A stretch of 64,000 bases of DNA from Paracoccus sp. MBLB3053 (GCF_031822435.1 NZ_JAVQLW010000001.1:1869501-1933500); one strand, 5' to 3'; positions 38,929 to 45,759 are shown, counted from the first letter of the stretch. Numbers and translations: made by a program. The notes: generated from the sequence alone by a model not told the origin.

Positions 38929-39398
38929 GCGTCGTCCTCCCATTTCGTCATCTTGGCGTGTGGGTTGGCTGGCTCCACCACAAGGCTCACCTCTTCAAGC
39001 TCGCCACGGATAATCTGCAAGTATTCGACGCCGTTGCGGCTCACGATGTCCGCATCGAGAATGAAGAACCCGACGCTGAAGTTGAGGCCATTGTTGACGC
39101 GCACTGCAGCTGCCCAATCTCGGCTCCAGCTGATGCCCTCGTCCAGCAGGGCCTCCAGCCAAAGGCCACCGTTGCGTTGTTCCAGACGCGTGATGACGCC
39201 TGCGGGCTTGCCCATGTCGTGCTTGATGACCAGCTTGACGCCGCCCGGCCCACCCAAGCCCTTGCGGGCGATGCTGGCGGCAAAGGCTCCCGGCTCCACA
39301 ATGTGCCCCGCCCAGTCCGGTTCTGGCACGCTGGCCCAGCCTTCGATCTTCAACTGCTCATCCTCCACATCAGCTTGAGGAACTCTGGTGGCCAGCAC
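38925..39398 (-). CDS. HK97-type prohead protease
   Basis: A 157-residue serine protease of the phage prohead-maturation class (peptidase U35-like). The N-terminal LKIEGWASVPEPDWAGHIVEPGAF matches the family opening. The catalytic His is in VKLVIKHDMGKPAGVITRLEQ and the Ser in GLNFSVGF, and the C-terminal ELEEVSLVVEPANPHA is diagnostic. It normally cleaves scaffold and capsid precursor during head assembly, yet no capsid gene exists in the element. The start is a GTG; an open frame continues upstream without a better start. It follows small phage-like genes in the leftward operon. Confidence 0.88.
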   Translation of the reverse strand: MLATRVPQADVEDEQLKIEGWASVPEPDWAGHIVEPGAFAASIARKGLGGPGGVKLVIKHDMGKPAGVITRLEQRNGGLWLEALLDEGISWSRDWAAAVRVNNGLNFSVGFFILDADIVSRNGVEYLQIIRGELEEVSLVVEPANPHAKMTKWEDDA

Positions 39399-39454
39399 AG
39401 CAACTGCTTTGCACTTATGCGGCGGCCTGCCGGGGTGTTGAGGCCGAGGATCAT
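39350..39454 (-). CDS. Possible 34-residue ORF
   Basis: A short frame (MILGLNTPAGRRISAKQLL onward) that starts as ATGA on the stop of the 57-residue gene and overlaps the protease start by 49 bp. It could be a real mini-gene or only a translational bridge to the GTG-started protease. No family evidence. Confidence 0.25.
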   Translation of the reverse strand: MILGLNTPAGRRISAKQLLCWPPEFLKLMWRMSS

Positions 39455-39624
39455 TGCCGCGCCTCCCGCTCTAGTGCTGCGTCAATGGCGGCCTCAGCCT
39501 CCGCAAGGGTCGCGTATCCTCGTTTAATCCGCTGGTATTGGTCGGCCCAAGCATCCCGCTTGATGCCGGGCGGCAGGCTGTCGCGCACGGCGGCAACACG
39601 GGCGAGGCGTTCATCCGGGCTCAT
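39451..39624 (-). CDS. Small hypothetical protein (57 aa)
   Basis: Encodes 57 residues, opening MSPDERLARVAAVRDSLPPG and containing ADQYQRIKRGY and LAEAEAAIDAALEREARQ, an alpha-helical, highly charged protein. It fills the space between two supported genes and overlaps the upstream one by 14 bp, which supports it being real. Function unknown; charged helical proteins of this size in phages are often head- or tail-accessory factors. Confidence 0.5.
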   Translation of the reverse strand: MSPDERLARVAAVRDSLPPGIKRDAWADQYQRIKRGYATLAEAEAAIDAALEREARQ

Positions 39625-39799
39625 GCAGCGCCTCCAGATGCTTGATGAGCCTTTCCTGCATCCGCTCGCTGACGTAGCCGCCTTCCGCCCATGACTCGAT
39701 CATCCAGAAAGGCACCGCCATCCGCTGCGCTAGGCGCTGGGCGGCTTTAGGCGGCAGGCCCCTTAACTGTCGCAGCAATGGCTCAGGCAGGTTGCTCAC
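39611..39799 (-). CDS. Small helix-turn-helix-like protein (paralogue C)
   Basis: A 62-residue protein with the same short domain as the products at 38328 and 38737: LLRQLRGLPPKAAQRLAQRM, VPFWMIESWAEGGYVSERMQ, RLIKHLEALHEPG. The shared spacing is PEQ/PKA-x6-L-x6-L/V-x5-I/L-x3-GG. Overlaps the upstream 86-residue gene by 4 bp. Family not recognised; perhaps a regulator or adaptor. Confidence 0.6.
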   Translation of the reverse strand: MSNLPEPLLRQLRGLPPKAAQRLAQRMAVPFWMIESWAEGGYVSERMQERLIKHLEALHEPG

Positions 39800-40056
39800 C
39801 TCATTGCGTCCTTCAAATCGCGCAGCAGGCCGGACAGCTTTTCGACAGGGTTGGCCGGGGCCACGCTGGCCGCCTTCCGAATGCGCATCAAATCGGCAAT
39901 GTCCTCGCCGCTGAGTTTCTTGCCGTCGCGCGCCTTGGCAGTCAGGTTCATCGCCCTCTGCGCCTGCTCGTGGCTCAGATGCTTGACGTCATATGCAGCA
40001 AGGCCGGTGAAGGGCGTGCCGAGCAGACGACCATCTCGGATGAACGGCTGGGTCAT
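39796..40056 (-). CDS. Hypothetical protein (86 aa)
   Basis: An 86-residue soluble helical protein, containing LLGTPFTGLAAYDVKHLSHEQAQRAMNLTAKARDG and a lysine-rich C-terminal helix (PVEKLSGLLRDLKDAMR). Overlaps both neighbours by 4 bp, so it is second in the leftward operon. I do not recognise it. Confidence 0.6.
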   Translation of the reverse strand: MTQPFIRDGRLLGTPFTGLAAYDVKHLSHEQAQRAMNLTAKARDGKKLSGEDIADLMRIRKAASVAPANPVEKLSGLLRDLKDAMR

Positions 40057-40289
40057 GACTGGCCACCGGGTGGCTTGGGCGGCCCCTCGTTGACGATGCG
40101 ATAGGCGTCCTCGTGGCTCTCGCCCTTGGCGCGGAGCGCGAGATAGGCCGCTTCCTTCTCGGTGATGGACTTTGTGATCAGTTGCCGGGCGAACTTGCTG
40201 GCGGTGGTGCCATGCTTGCAGGCAATGCGCGAGAAGGCTGCCTTTTCGTCCTTACTGACGACAACTTGGATGGTATGGCTTCTTGGCAT
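40053..40289 (-). CDS. Ribbon-helix-helix-like DNA-binding protein
   Basis: A 78-residue protein. The N-terminal strand and two helices (SHTIQVVVSKDEKAAFSRIACKHGTTASKFARQLI) fit a ribbon-helix-helix domain like those in plasmid mobilisation and antitoxin proteins. The ATG at 40289 follows AAAAGGAG with 8-nt spacing and is better than an upstream frame extension. As first gene of the leftward operon it is well placed to autoregulate it. No relaxase is present, so a mobilisation role is unlikely. Confidence 0.65.
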   Translation of the reverse strand: MPRSHTIQVVVSKDEKAAFSRIACKHGTTASKFARQLITKSITEKEAAYLALRAKGESHEDAYRIVNEGPPKPPGGQS

Positions 40290-40663
40290 GGGCGTTCTCC
40301 TTTTGCCCCATGCCCCATAATAGGCCCCGCCCCTATTAGCTCGCAAGCTTTTTTGCATGGTAAAATGCAGGGCTTACATCCAACAAGCCTCTGCATATAT
40401 GGGATAATTAACTAATTACGGCTGTTGTTGCGGTTGCTTAATTGGCAACCGGACGTCGCGGGCTGAACCCCCATTTTCCTCGCCCGCAGGGGGCCTTGCG
40501 CTGCGGCCCTATGCCCCCTAGCCGGGCAGGCCGCCTCGGCCCTGCTAGGGGCCTTGCAGCGGAGGAATGGGGCATGCGCAGGGCAGGCGTGGGGCGCGGC
40601 GCTGGGCAGGCTTGCCCACAGGGGGGCGCGCGTGCTCAATAAGCCAAAATCGAGGAGGTTTGG
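40290..40663. promoter_or_regulatory. Divergent promoter region with nested hairpins
   Basis: This 374-bp gene-free stretch separates the leftward operon from AbiTii. An AT-rich part (40321-40445) holds a 7-bp hairpin CGGTTGC/GCAACCG at 40431-40451. A GC-rich part follows: GGGGCCTTGC occurs twice (40490-40499, 40548-40557), and CCCCTAGC (40515-40522) is inverted as GCTAGGGG (40544-40551) inside a longer imperfect dyad flanked by CGCTGC and GCAGCG. It should hold promoters for both directions; I cannot place the -10/-35 boxes with confidence. Confidence 0.5.
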
Positions 40664-41581
40664 ATGGCAAGTAGCTTGATCGGGGAAATCACTGAAGGGG
40701 CGATGACGGGCGAGAAAAGCCTAGTCACTTTGCTTCGGATGATGAAAGTTGCTGCGCTGCGTCTAGGACTCCCAGAAGTTGAGTCATGGGTGGACACTGA
40801 ATTAAACGGTTATGTCGAAGAGGAGGACGTTCCCGAATATCGTAATGTCACGGGGCAAGTAGTCGTCAAGAGCCATTATCGAGGTTGGGAGATTGTCTCG
40901 GGAGATCCTATAACTTTAAGCATAATGCAGCAGCGCAACCTTGGGGCTTCTGTTGCTCTGCTTGAAACGATGATGGCCCAAGCAATGTCTAACGGTAACT
41001 CCGGCACATTCACGATTTTCTTCTCTCCCCAAATAGTAGAAAAATTCATTGAAGGAAACGCAGGGCATATAGCGGCGGCGGGAACGCGGATCACTTCCGG
41101 TCAAGTTGCCGCAGTGCTAGATCACGTCCGGGGCAAAATTCTTGACTGGGCAATTGAGATGGAAAAACAAGGGGTGGTGGGGGAGAATATGACGTTTAGT
41201 AAGGAAGAGAAGGAGGAGGCTGCGCGTGTGATGAATAACATCACGGTCCATGGTTCCGTTGGGACATTCGCAGGGAATATCGGTGCGGGAAACGCGAGCG
41301 GTGCAATTACCGTAAACACCGTCGATATTCCCGAAGCCCTTAATCTCGCGCGAGAGCTTCAACAACATACTCCAGCGTTGATTGCGGCAGGCGCAACTCC
41401 CTCTCTTGAAAGGACAGTTGCGGAAATAAACATAGAGCTATCGTCCCCGAATCCCGACACCGGTCGGGTTGGGGGATTGGTCGATCTAGCGAAAAACGCA
41501 TTGGCAGGGGCGTCCGGAAACTTGATGGCCACAGGTGCCATTGCGCTGCTTGAAAAGATCGTCACTTCCATTGGCGGCTAA
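40664..41581 (+). CDS. AbiTii domain abortive-infection protein
   Basis: A 305-residue protein. The first ~70 residues carry the AbiTii pattern: SLIGEITEGAMTGEKSLVTLLR, MKVAALRLGLPEVESWVDTELNGY, then a PEYR motif. AbiTii was named for an abortive-infection factor that makes cells die or stop growing when phage infect. The C-terminal part has Gly/Asn-rich text (NITVHGSVGTFAGNIGAGNASG) and ends in a hydrophobic helix (LMATGAIALLEKIVTSI). Base composition is clearly lower in GC than neighbours, indicating separate transfer. A GAGGAGG ribosome site precedes the ATG. It is the only gene of the element on the plus strand, so it is expressed independently, as expected for a defence cargo gene. Confidence 0.82.
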   Translation: MASSLIGEITEGAMTGEKSLVTLLRMMKVAALRLGLPEVESWVDTELNGYVEEEDVPEYRNVTGQVVVKSHYRGWEIVSGDPITLSIMQQRNLGASVALLETMMAQAMSNGNSGTFTIFFSPQIVEKFIEGNAGHIAAAGTRITSGQVAAVLDHVRGKILDWAIEMEKQGVVGENMTFSKEEKEEAARVMNNITVHGSVGTFAGNIGAGNASGAITVNTVDIPEALNLARELQQHTPALIAAGATPSLERTVAEINIELSSPNPDTGRVGGLVDLAKNALAGASGNLMATGAIALLEKIVTSIGG

Positions 41582-41929
41582 CCCCGCGGAGGCAAGAATA
41601 TTGGGCCGAAATAGACCCGTTTTGTGCAAATTTAATTAAGGGGAACCTCCCCCTAGTTATCCCCCTCATTAAGTCCCCTAGTTTAAGCCCTAAGCCTTTA
41701 ATATATATAAAATAAATAATAGGGGGGAATAGGGGGCAAGGGGCGCAGCCTTCTGGGGGACTGCTGAAAATCTAGGCAGTTTGTGAGTGCTTGGCCGTGA
41801 CTGTGACGGTGAAATTGGCTGCCCGTACCCCCCTATACCCCCCTATTAATTTCCCTTTATTACCAATAGCTTGGCTTTCAAATAGGGGCAGCCCCCTTAT
41901 TGCGCCCCCTATTTGCGCGTCCCCCTTAT
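41582..41929. other. Gene-free AT-rich region with C/G-run repeats
   Basis: These 348 bp lie between the 3' ends of AbiTii and the DUF3987 ATPase gene. They contain about ten copies of C4-6-T(T)A-T/G in both orientations (for example CCCCCTAG at 41649, CCCCTAG at 41675, CCCCCTTATT near 41892 and 41921) and the AT run ATATATATAAAATAAATAAT (41701-41720). Repeats plus AT-rich DNA beside a replication ATPase suggest an origin; a bidirectional terminator is the other option. Confidence 0.45.
41717..41848. repeat. 20-bp inverted repeat of tandem G/C runs
   Basis: TAATAGGGGGGAATAGGGGG at 41717-41736 is matched in reverse complement, 19 of 20 bases, by 41829-41848. Each arm is itself two tandem runs. 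The 92 bp between the arms contain no gene. Confidence 0.85.
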
Positions 41930-43501
41930 TCAAAAGCGACGAAGCACAAAAACCCATTCCGGCTTCGGGCCGCGCCTGTCTCGCTCTCCGCGCGTTTGTT
42001 CTTTAATCGCGCCGAGAGTCTTGTCGTCAATCATATCTTGGATTTCGGCTTTCACCTGAGCGCCAAGGCCGGTCTTATCCTTGACAAGCCGGTTTAGCGC
42101 CCCGCGCTTGACTTCGAGCCGGTCGTTGATGCCTTGCCGAGCATCAGCGCCCCATTCGTCTAAGCTCCTGGAAAACGCCGCCTTAATTGCTCCGCGTATT
42201 CTTTGTGGGGCGGGAGCGCCGGAATCAACCACTCCTGTATCTGCGGCCATGTCGATGACAAACTGGAGGCTTTCCTTGACGAAGGCGGCGGACCACCGCA
42301 CGGTTTGGATGCTGATGCCGGTCTCCCATTCACCGGCGGCAATGCCGCAGATTGTCGCAATTCGATTAATGGCCTCCACCATCCGCTTGGCAACATAGCG
42401 CACCAGCAGGTCTCGTTTTTCATCGCGGGAGATTGTATCATATTCGAGCCGCAGCGACTTCAGGTATTCATCAGCCTCTGCGCTGTATTGGATAACGTAA
42501 GAGAAATGCGCCAGAAGCGGGGTTTGCTTGATCTCGCACTTCAAGGGGTTGGACGACAGGCCGCCAGTGGGCACCATGGGCGGGGCGAGCTTGATGAACT
42601 GATTAATCTCCTTGATGAGAGCATCGGAAAACTGTGGCCGCTTTTCATACTCAATAAGATCAAGGTCCGGGATCTGGATGAAAAGCATTCGTCCTAACTC
42701 ACCGAGTGCCGCGAACTTCTTGTCGTACTTTTGTAGCAACTCATTCTGGATGCAAAGGAGCGCGGAAAGCTGGGGGCAGGGCAGGGGTTCGGTCGTCCGT
42801 TTGTCATCGGCGGACGGCTCTGGATCAATGCCGGTTTCATATGCGGTGTAGATCAGCGCCATCATGCGGCGCGAACTATCAGAGTGCTCGCCAGTGGCAC
42901 CAAGGATGCCGGACGCCTCTTCATTGATGATGTTAACCGCAGCGATGGGGGAGCGGCTGGCATACTGCAGAAGACCCGGCCCGGACTTCGGGCGGCTGAT
43001 GAATACGGCGGCGGTGTTGTTTGCCAAATACGTCTTGTAGTCGGCGAATAACTTGATCGCCGTGCTTTTCCCGCTACCCGTCCCGCCGACGAGAACCAGC
43101 ATCGCGCAAGGCGGGGTGTAGTGGCCGTCCCAGTAACTAACGAATTTTCCCTGCACCATGACCGAGAAGGAAACCAGCGCCGCGCCAAGCTGAGGAATAA
43201 GTGTTCCGCGCTCTGCGCGTTTGGCCGCGCCTTCGCGCACCATTCGCCCAATCAGCCCCGGCGCGTTCCACGCCAGCGCTTCGATCAGCGAGGGCTGCTC
43301 AATAGGGTATGGAGTGCCTGCGATCCACGGTCCGTAGATGCGCCGGTTTTCCTCAATTGAGGCGAGGCGGTGGCTTTCTAGCTTTTCGTCCTTCGCGGCC
43401 TCGTCCGCTAAGGCTTGTCGCCATTCTGCTTCAAGCGCTTCGTTATGCGCTTCGGCTGGATCCTTGATTGCCTGCCATTCCATTTTCCCACGGTCATCCA
43501 T
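41930..43501 (-). CDS. DUF3987-type replication ATPase/helicase-like protein
   Basis: A 523-residue P-loop protein. Walker A is GGTGSGKST at residues 139-147, and the surrounding text (LIPQLGAALVSFSVMVQGKFVSYWDGHYTPPCAMLVLVGGTGSGKS split over the strand) is typical of DUF3987 proteins, which follow primases in phages and satellites and act as replicative helicases or loaders. Conserved downstream blocks are INEEASGILGA and LFIQIPDLDLIEYEKRP. The start overlaps the primase stop by 8 bp. With the primase it forms the element's replication module. Confidence 0.75.
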   Translation of the reverse strand: MDDRGKMEWQAIKDPAEAHNEALEAEWRQALADEAAKDEKLESHRLASIEENRRIYGPWIAGTPYPIEQPSLIEALAWNAPGLIGRMVREGAAKRAERGTLIPQLGAALVSFSVMVQGKFVSYWDGHYTPPCAMLVLVGGTGSGKSTAIKLFADYKTYLANNTAAVFISRPKSGPGLLQYASRSPIAAVNIINEEASGILGATGEHSDSSRRMMALIYTAYETGIDPEPSADDKRTTEPLPCPQLSALLCIQNELLQKYDKKFAALGELGRMLFIQIPDLDLIEYEKRPQFSDALIKEINQFIKLAPPMVPTGGLSSNPLKCEIKQTPLLAHFSYVIQYSAEADEYLKSLRLEYDTISRDEKRDLLVRYVAKRMVEAINRIATICGIAAGEWETGISIQTVRWSAAFVKESLQFVIDMAADTGVVDSGAPAPQRIRGAIKAAFSRSLDEWGADARQGINDRLEVKRGALNRLVKDKTGLGAQVKAEIQDMIDDKTLGAIKEQTRGERDRRGPKPEWVFVLRRF

Positions 43502-44378
43502 GCTGGGGTTCCTTGATGAGATCGTTCCAGTCCATACCTTGCGGTGCGGGGATCACCTGCACTCGCCAGCCCAGCGCGGCGGCGGCAAGCTGGCTGGCCG
43601 CTGCCATGCCAGCTTCATCAGCGTCAGGCGCGATGAGTAGTTGGTCGCCGGGGTCGGGGTCGGGCAACCGCAGGGCCGCCATGCCCGAAGAACTAAGAGC
43701 CGACCAGACAGAGACGTCATGCCCGAAGTAATCCGCCAGCGTGTCGCACATTAGCGCCAGCCCGTTCTCTATGCCCTCTGCGACGATTACCTTGCTAAGA
43801 TCACCGAAGCGCAGCGGCACATGCCCGCCGCTGACCGGCCCGAGCGACATTTTGATATTGTCGACCGCCGCCTTGCGGCCGTGCTGGTCAATGTAAATGC
43901 GATGGATCGCAGGTGGGCCGCCGCGCACGAACGCCACAATGGCAGGAAGGCATCTGTCGACAGCGCCATGATAGAGGGCGGGGTGGAAGCGCAGGCTGGG
44001 CGGCAGCGGGCAGGAGAGACCGCGGAGGCGGAAATAGGCCTCGCCCGGCGTGCCCTCGATGGGCTGAGCCTGTTCCCATGTTTGCTTCGCCCTGTCGGAC
44101 TGCCGCTGTTCATGCTCGCTGATGCGGCGTCGAGCTTCGTCTGGGTCAAGCTGGTCTATCGGCCACAGGCGCAGCCGCCTGAGTTCTTGGATGATGTCCC
44201 AAGACCGGCAGCCGGACCGATGGCACCAGAACCACAGCCTGCCCTCTTCGTTGTAGCGCATGGAAAGACCGTGTTGATCCCTCCGCGCTTCTGGCTGGCA
44301 TATCGGGCACGGCGCGTTTCCTCGAAGCTCGCCCGCCTTGCCACCAAGGGCCTCTGCCAGATCGGAGAGGTCAGTCAT
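43494..44378 (-). CDS. Zinc-finger and Toprim primase
   Basis: A 294-residue DNA primase-like protein. The zinc finger is Cys24-Cys27 (CPIC) with Cys52 and Cys57 (CHRSGC), as in phage and satellite primases. The Toprim domain has the catalytic Glu201 in VIVAEGIENGLA and the Asp252/Asp254 pair in IAPDADEAG. It lacks a helicase domain; the adjacent DUF3987 ATPase supplies that part. It would prime replication of the excised element. It overlaps its neighbours on both sides (4 and 8 bp). Confidence 0.87.
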   Translation of the reverse strand: MTDLSDLAEALGGKAGELRGNAPCPICQPEARRDQHGLSMRYNEEGRLWFWCHRSGCRSWDIIQELRRLRLWPIDQLDPDEARRRISEHEQRQSDRAKQTWEQAQPIEGTPGEAYFRLRGLSCPLPPSLRFHPALYHGAVDRCLPAIVAFVRGGPPAIHRIYIDQHGRKAAVDNIKMSLGPVSGGHVPLRFGDLSKVIVAEGIENGLALMCDTLADYFGHDVSVWSALSSSGMAALRLPDPDPGDQLLIAPDADEAGMAAASQLAAAALGWRVQVIPAPQGMDWNDLIKEPQHG

Positions 44379-44518
44379 CGCGCCCCAGCCTCGCTATACG
44401 CCCCGCTGGGCAGGGTCTCGCGCCCCGGCAAGGGGGCAGGGGCCGGGGGCGCTGCCGGGCCTGCTGCGGGCAATGCGCGGCCATGCGCCCCAAAGGCGTT
44501 AAAGGGATCGTCTTGCAT
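44375..44518 (-). CDS. Small Ala/Pro-rich protein before primase
   Basis: A 47-residue, Ala/Pro-rich protein (MQDDPFNAFGAHG start). I choose the ATG at 44518 because GGAGG lies 9 nt upstream (44528-44532); a TTG-started version extends to 44617. Its stop overlaps the primase start by 4 bp, so it may act mainly as a translation leader. Unknown function. Confidence 0.45.
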   Translation of the reverse strand: MQDDPFNAFGAHGRALPAAGPAAPPAPAPLPGRETLPSGAYSEAGAR

Positions 44519-44834
44519 GGAGAGCGGGCCTCCTGTTCCATTGGTTAGGACGCTGATCAAAGCGTCAGGATGTTTGCCCCTTTTGAGCCGGTCCCATGAG
44601 GCGGGGGCACCCAGCAAGCTGGTTGATCATTGCCACCCGCCGACCATGGAACTGGCCCAGCTAAAAGCTATTATGCCTGCGCCCCAAAGGCAAGCAAAAA
44701 ATGCAGTATATACAAAGGTTTATGCTATCCGATAGGGCTTTTCTATTGGATCATGCTGCATCCGATTGAAGAACGCCCTGCAACCATTGCGTGTGCTATG
44801 CCAGCACCCGCATCGAGGTTGCAGAACAACGGGA

Positions 44835-44856
44835 TAGGCCGGGTTTCCCCGGCCTA
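44835..44856 (-). terminator. Hairpin after the acidic-protein genes
   Basis: Perfect 8-bp stem TAGGCCGG/CCGGCCTA with a 6-nt loop, 8 bp past the stop of the 62-residue gene. On the minus strand the tail is TCCCGTTGTT. It separates the alpA/acidic-protein unit from the primase unit. The 240 bp between it and the primase leader gene show no further gene. Confidence 0.55.
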
Positions 44857-44863
44857 CCGTGCA

Positions 44864-45052
44864 TTATTCCGTGCTTTCGTCGTCCGTGCTTTCGTCCTCG
44901 TCCGGGCCTTCGTCCAAGATGATGAGCGGGCTGCTGCCGTCATGAACGAAATCCCCGACGAAGCTCTCTTCGATCTTGTAAATCGCATCCTCTTCGTGGT
45001 CAGCTCGAACGATCCCGAAGAGGTTACTGCACCAGAAACGATAACGCGTCAT
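44864..45052 (-). CDS. Small acidic protein 1
   Basis: A 62-residue, strongly acidic protein with the C-terminal run DEGPDEDESTDDESTE. N-terminal RYRFWCSNLFGIVRADHEEDAIYKIEE resembles the neighbour's VRAFVVEFGEHALAVEAEDESEAVQKLDE. Overlaps that neighbour by 4 bp. Very acidic small proteins in mobile elements can mimic DNA (anti-restriction or anti-repressor); this is inference from composition only. Confidence 0.6.
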   Translation of the reverse strand: MTRYRFWCSNLFGIVRADHEEDAIYKIEESFVGDFVHDGSSPLIILDEGPDEDESTDDESTE

Positions 45053-45252
45053 CCCTCGTCCTCCGTGCTGTCCGAGGACTCACCCAGAGAGATGAACGGG
45101 CCGTCGTCATCCGAATAGATGTCCGGAAACTCGCGCTTCAATCCGTCGCGAAGCCACTCATCCAGTTTCTGGACAGCTTCGGACTCGTCTTCGGCTTCCA
45201 CCGCAAGGGCGTGTTCACCGAACTCAACGACAAACGCTCTCACGTCAGCCAC
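45049..45252 (-). CDS. Small acidic protein 2
   Basis: A 67-residue acidic protein; roughly a third of residues are Asp or Glu, ending in SDDDGPFISLGESSDSTEDEG. It starts with GTG at 45250-45252, 13 bp inside the alpA gene, so it is coupled to it. The N-terminal beta-strand then helix (ESEAVQKLDEWLRDGL) and the DDDGPFISL block match the downstream acidic protein, suggesting duplication. Function unknown. Confidence 0.62.
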   Translation of the reverse strand: MADVRAFVVEFGEHALAVEAEDESEAVQKLDEWLRDGLKREFPDIYSDDDGPFISLGESSDSTEDEG

Positions 45253-45401
45253 TCCCGCACTTCATCAAGCGACCAGCGGGTGCAGCCGGGACTGAAACGG
45301 CGCGGCTGCGGCAGCCTGCCTTGCGCCGCCCAGCGCCATACGGTGGCCGGGCTGATGCCGAGCGCGGCGGCGAGGTCTTTCACAGATAGATGGTTTTGCA
45401 T
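45240..45401 (-). CDS. AlpA-like helix-turn-helix regulator/excisionase
   Basis: A 53-residue DNA-binding protein below usual ORF-length cut-offs. It reads MQNHLSVKDLAAALGIS with PATVWRWAAQGRLPQP and ends RWSLDEVREWLT, the winged helix of the AlpA/excisionase class of P4-like elements. In such elements it activates or directs the nearby integrase in excision. It lies 358 bp from the integrase stop with the dyad array in between. SD AAAGGGA precedes the ATG; the stop lies inside the next gene. Confidence 0.82.
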   Translation of the reverse strand: MQNHLSVKDLAAALGISPATVWRWAAQGRLPQPRRFSPGCTRWSLDEVREWLT

Positions 45402-45514
45402 AGCAAAATCCCTTTCATGCGATCGCAGGAAGGGGGAGCAGCACCGTGCTGGGTTTTACCTATGCAGGGCCAAAGTGGGGCAGACCGGGGTGATTCGTCA
45501 ACACGCTTTCGGCA

Positions 45515-45541
45515 GGGTGTACCCTAATTTATGGTACACCC
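45515..45541. promoter_or_regulatory. 27-bp dyad A
   Basis: GGGTGT, 15 bp, ACACCC. The symmetry extends to GGGTGTACC/GGTACACCC. The central 15 bp (ACCCTAATTTATGGT) occur in perfect reverse complement in dyad B. Confidence 0.8.
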
Positions 45542-45572
45542 CATACTCGCGCGCATTAGCGGCTTGGATGAA

Positions 45573-45599
45573 GGGTGTCTTGCAACTTGCAATACACCC
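45573..45599. promoter_or_regulatory. 27-bp dyad C
   Basis: GGGTGT, 15 bp, ACACCC, same arms and spacing as dyad A but with a different centre, CTTGCAACTTGCAAT, which holds two TTGCAA units. Starts 58 bp after dyad A. Confidence 0.75.
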
Positions 45600-45673
45600 C
45601 AGCATCGACCAGCGTTTTGGTGCATGGGTTTACCATAAATTAGGGTATACCCCAGCATCGACCAGCGTTTTGG
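45596..45673. repeat. 25-bp direct repeat, two copies
   Basis: ACCCCAGCATCGACCAG followed by CGTTTTGG occurs at 45596-45620 and 45649-45673, 53 bp apart, each copy starting in the right arm of a dyad (C and B). Dyad plus repeat therefore looks like a duplicated unit. Confidence 0.85.
45626..45652. promoter_or_regulatory. 27-bp dyad B
   Basis: GGGTTT, 15 bp, ATACCC. Reverse complement matches dyad A at 25 of 27 positions, with the central 15 bp identical. Starts 53 bp after dyad C. Confidence 0.8.
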
Positions 45674-45759
45674 GAACTGGCTGTCTAAGAGCGGTATTGC
45701 AAATTGCAAGACCGTCGCAGACAACTCAACCCTCTTCCGCATGCGCAGCCTAGCCGAGA

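Larger units (their letters stand above)
45577..45712. repeat. Inverted TTGCAA-doublet pair
   Basis: GTCTTGCAACTTGCAATAC at 45577-45595 is matched inverted (18 of 19) by GTATTGCAAATTGCAAGAC at 45694-45712. Each contains two TTGCAA units one base apart. TTGCAATAC recurs at 46968-46976 upstream of the integrase. Confidence 0.75.
45402..45759. promoter_or_regulatory. Dyad array between alpA and integrase
   Basis: A 358-bp gene-free region. It contains three 27-bp dyads, a 25-bp direct repeat and an inverted pair of TTGCAA doublets, listed separately. As it lies directly upstream of alpA and downstream of the integrase, it is probably the main control region of the element, and may also bind the integrase or AlpA. 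Confidence 0.6.

Noticed and set aside
45515..45712. CRISPR array
   Set aside because: Only two copies of a 25-bp repeat and three dyads with palindromic arms; no regular spacers and no cas gene.
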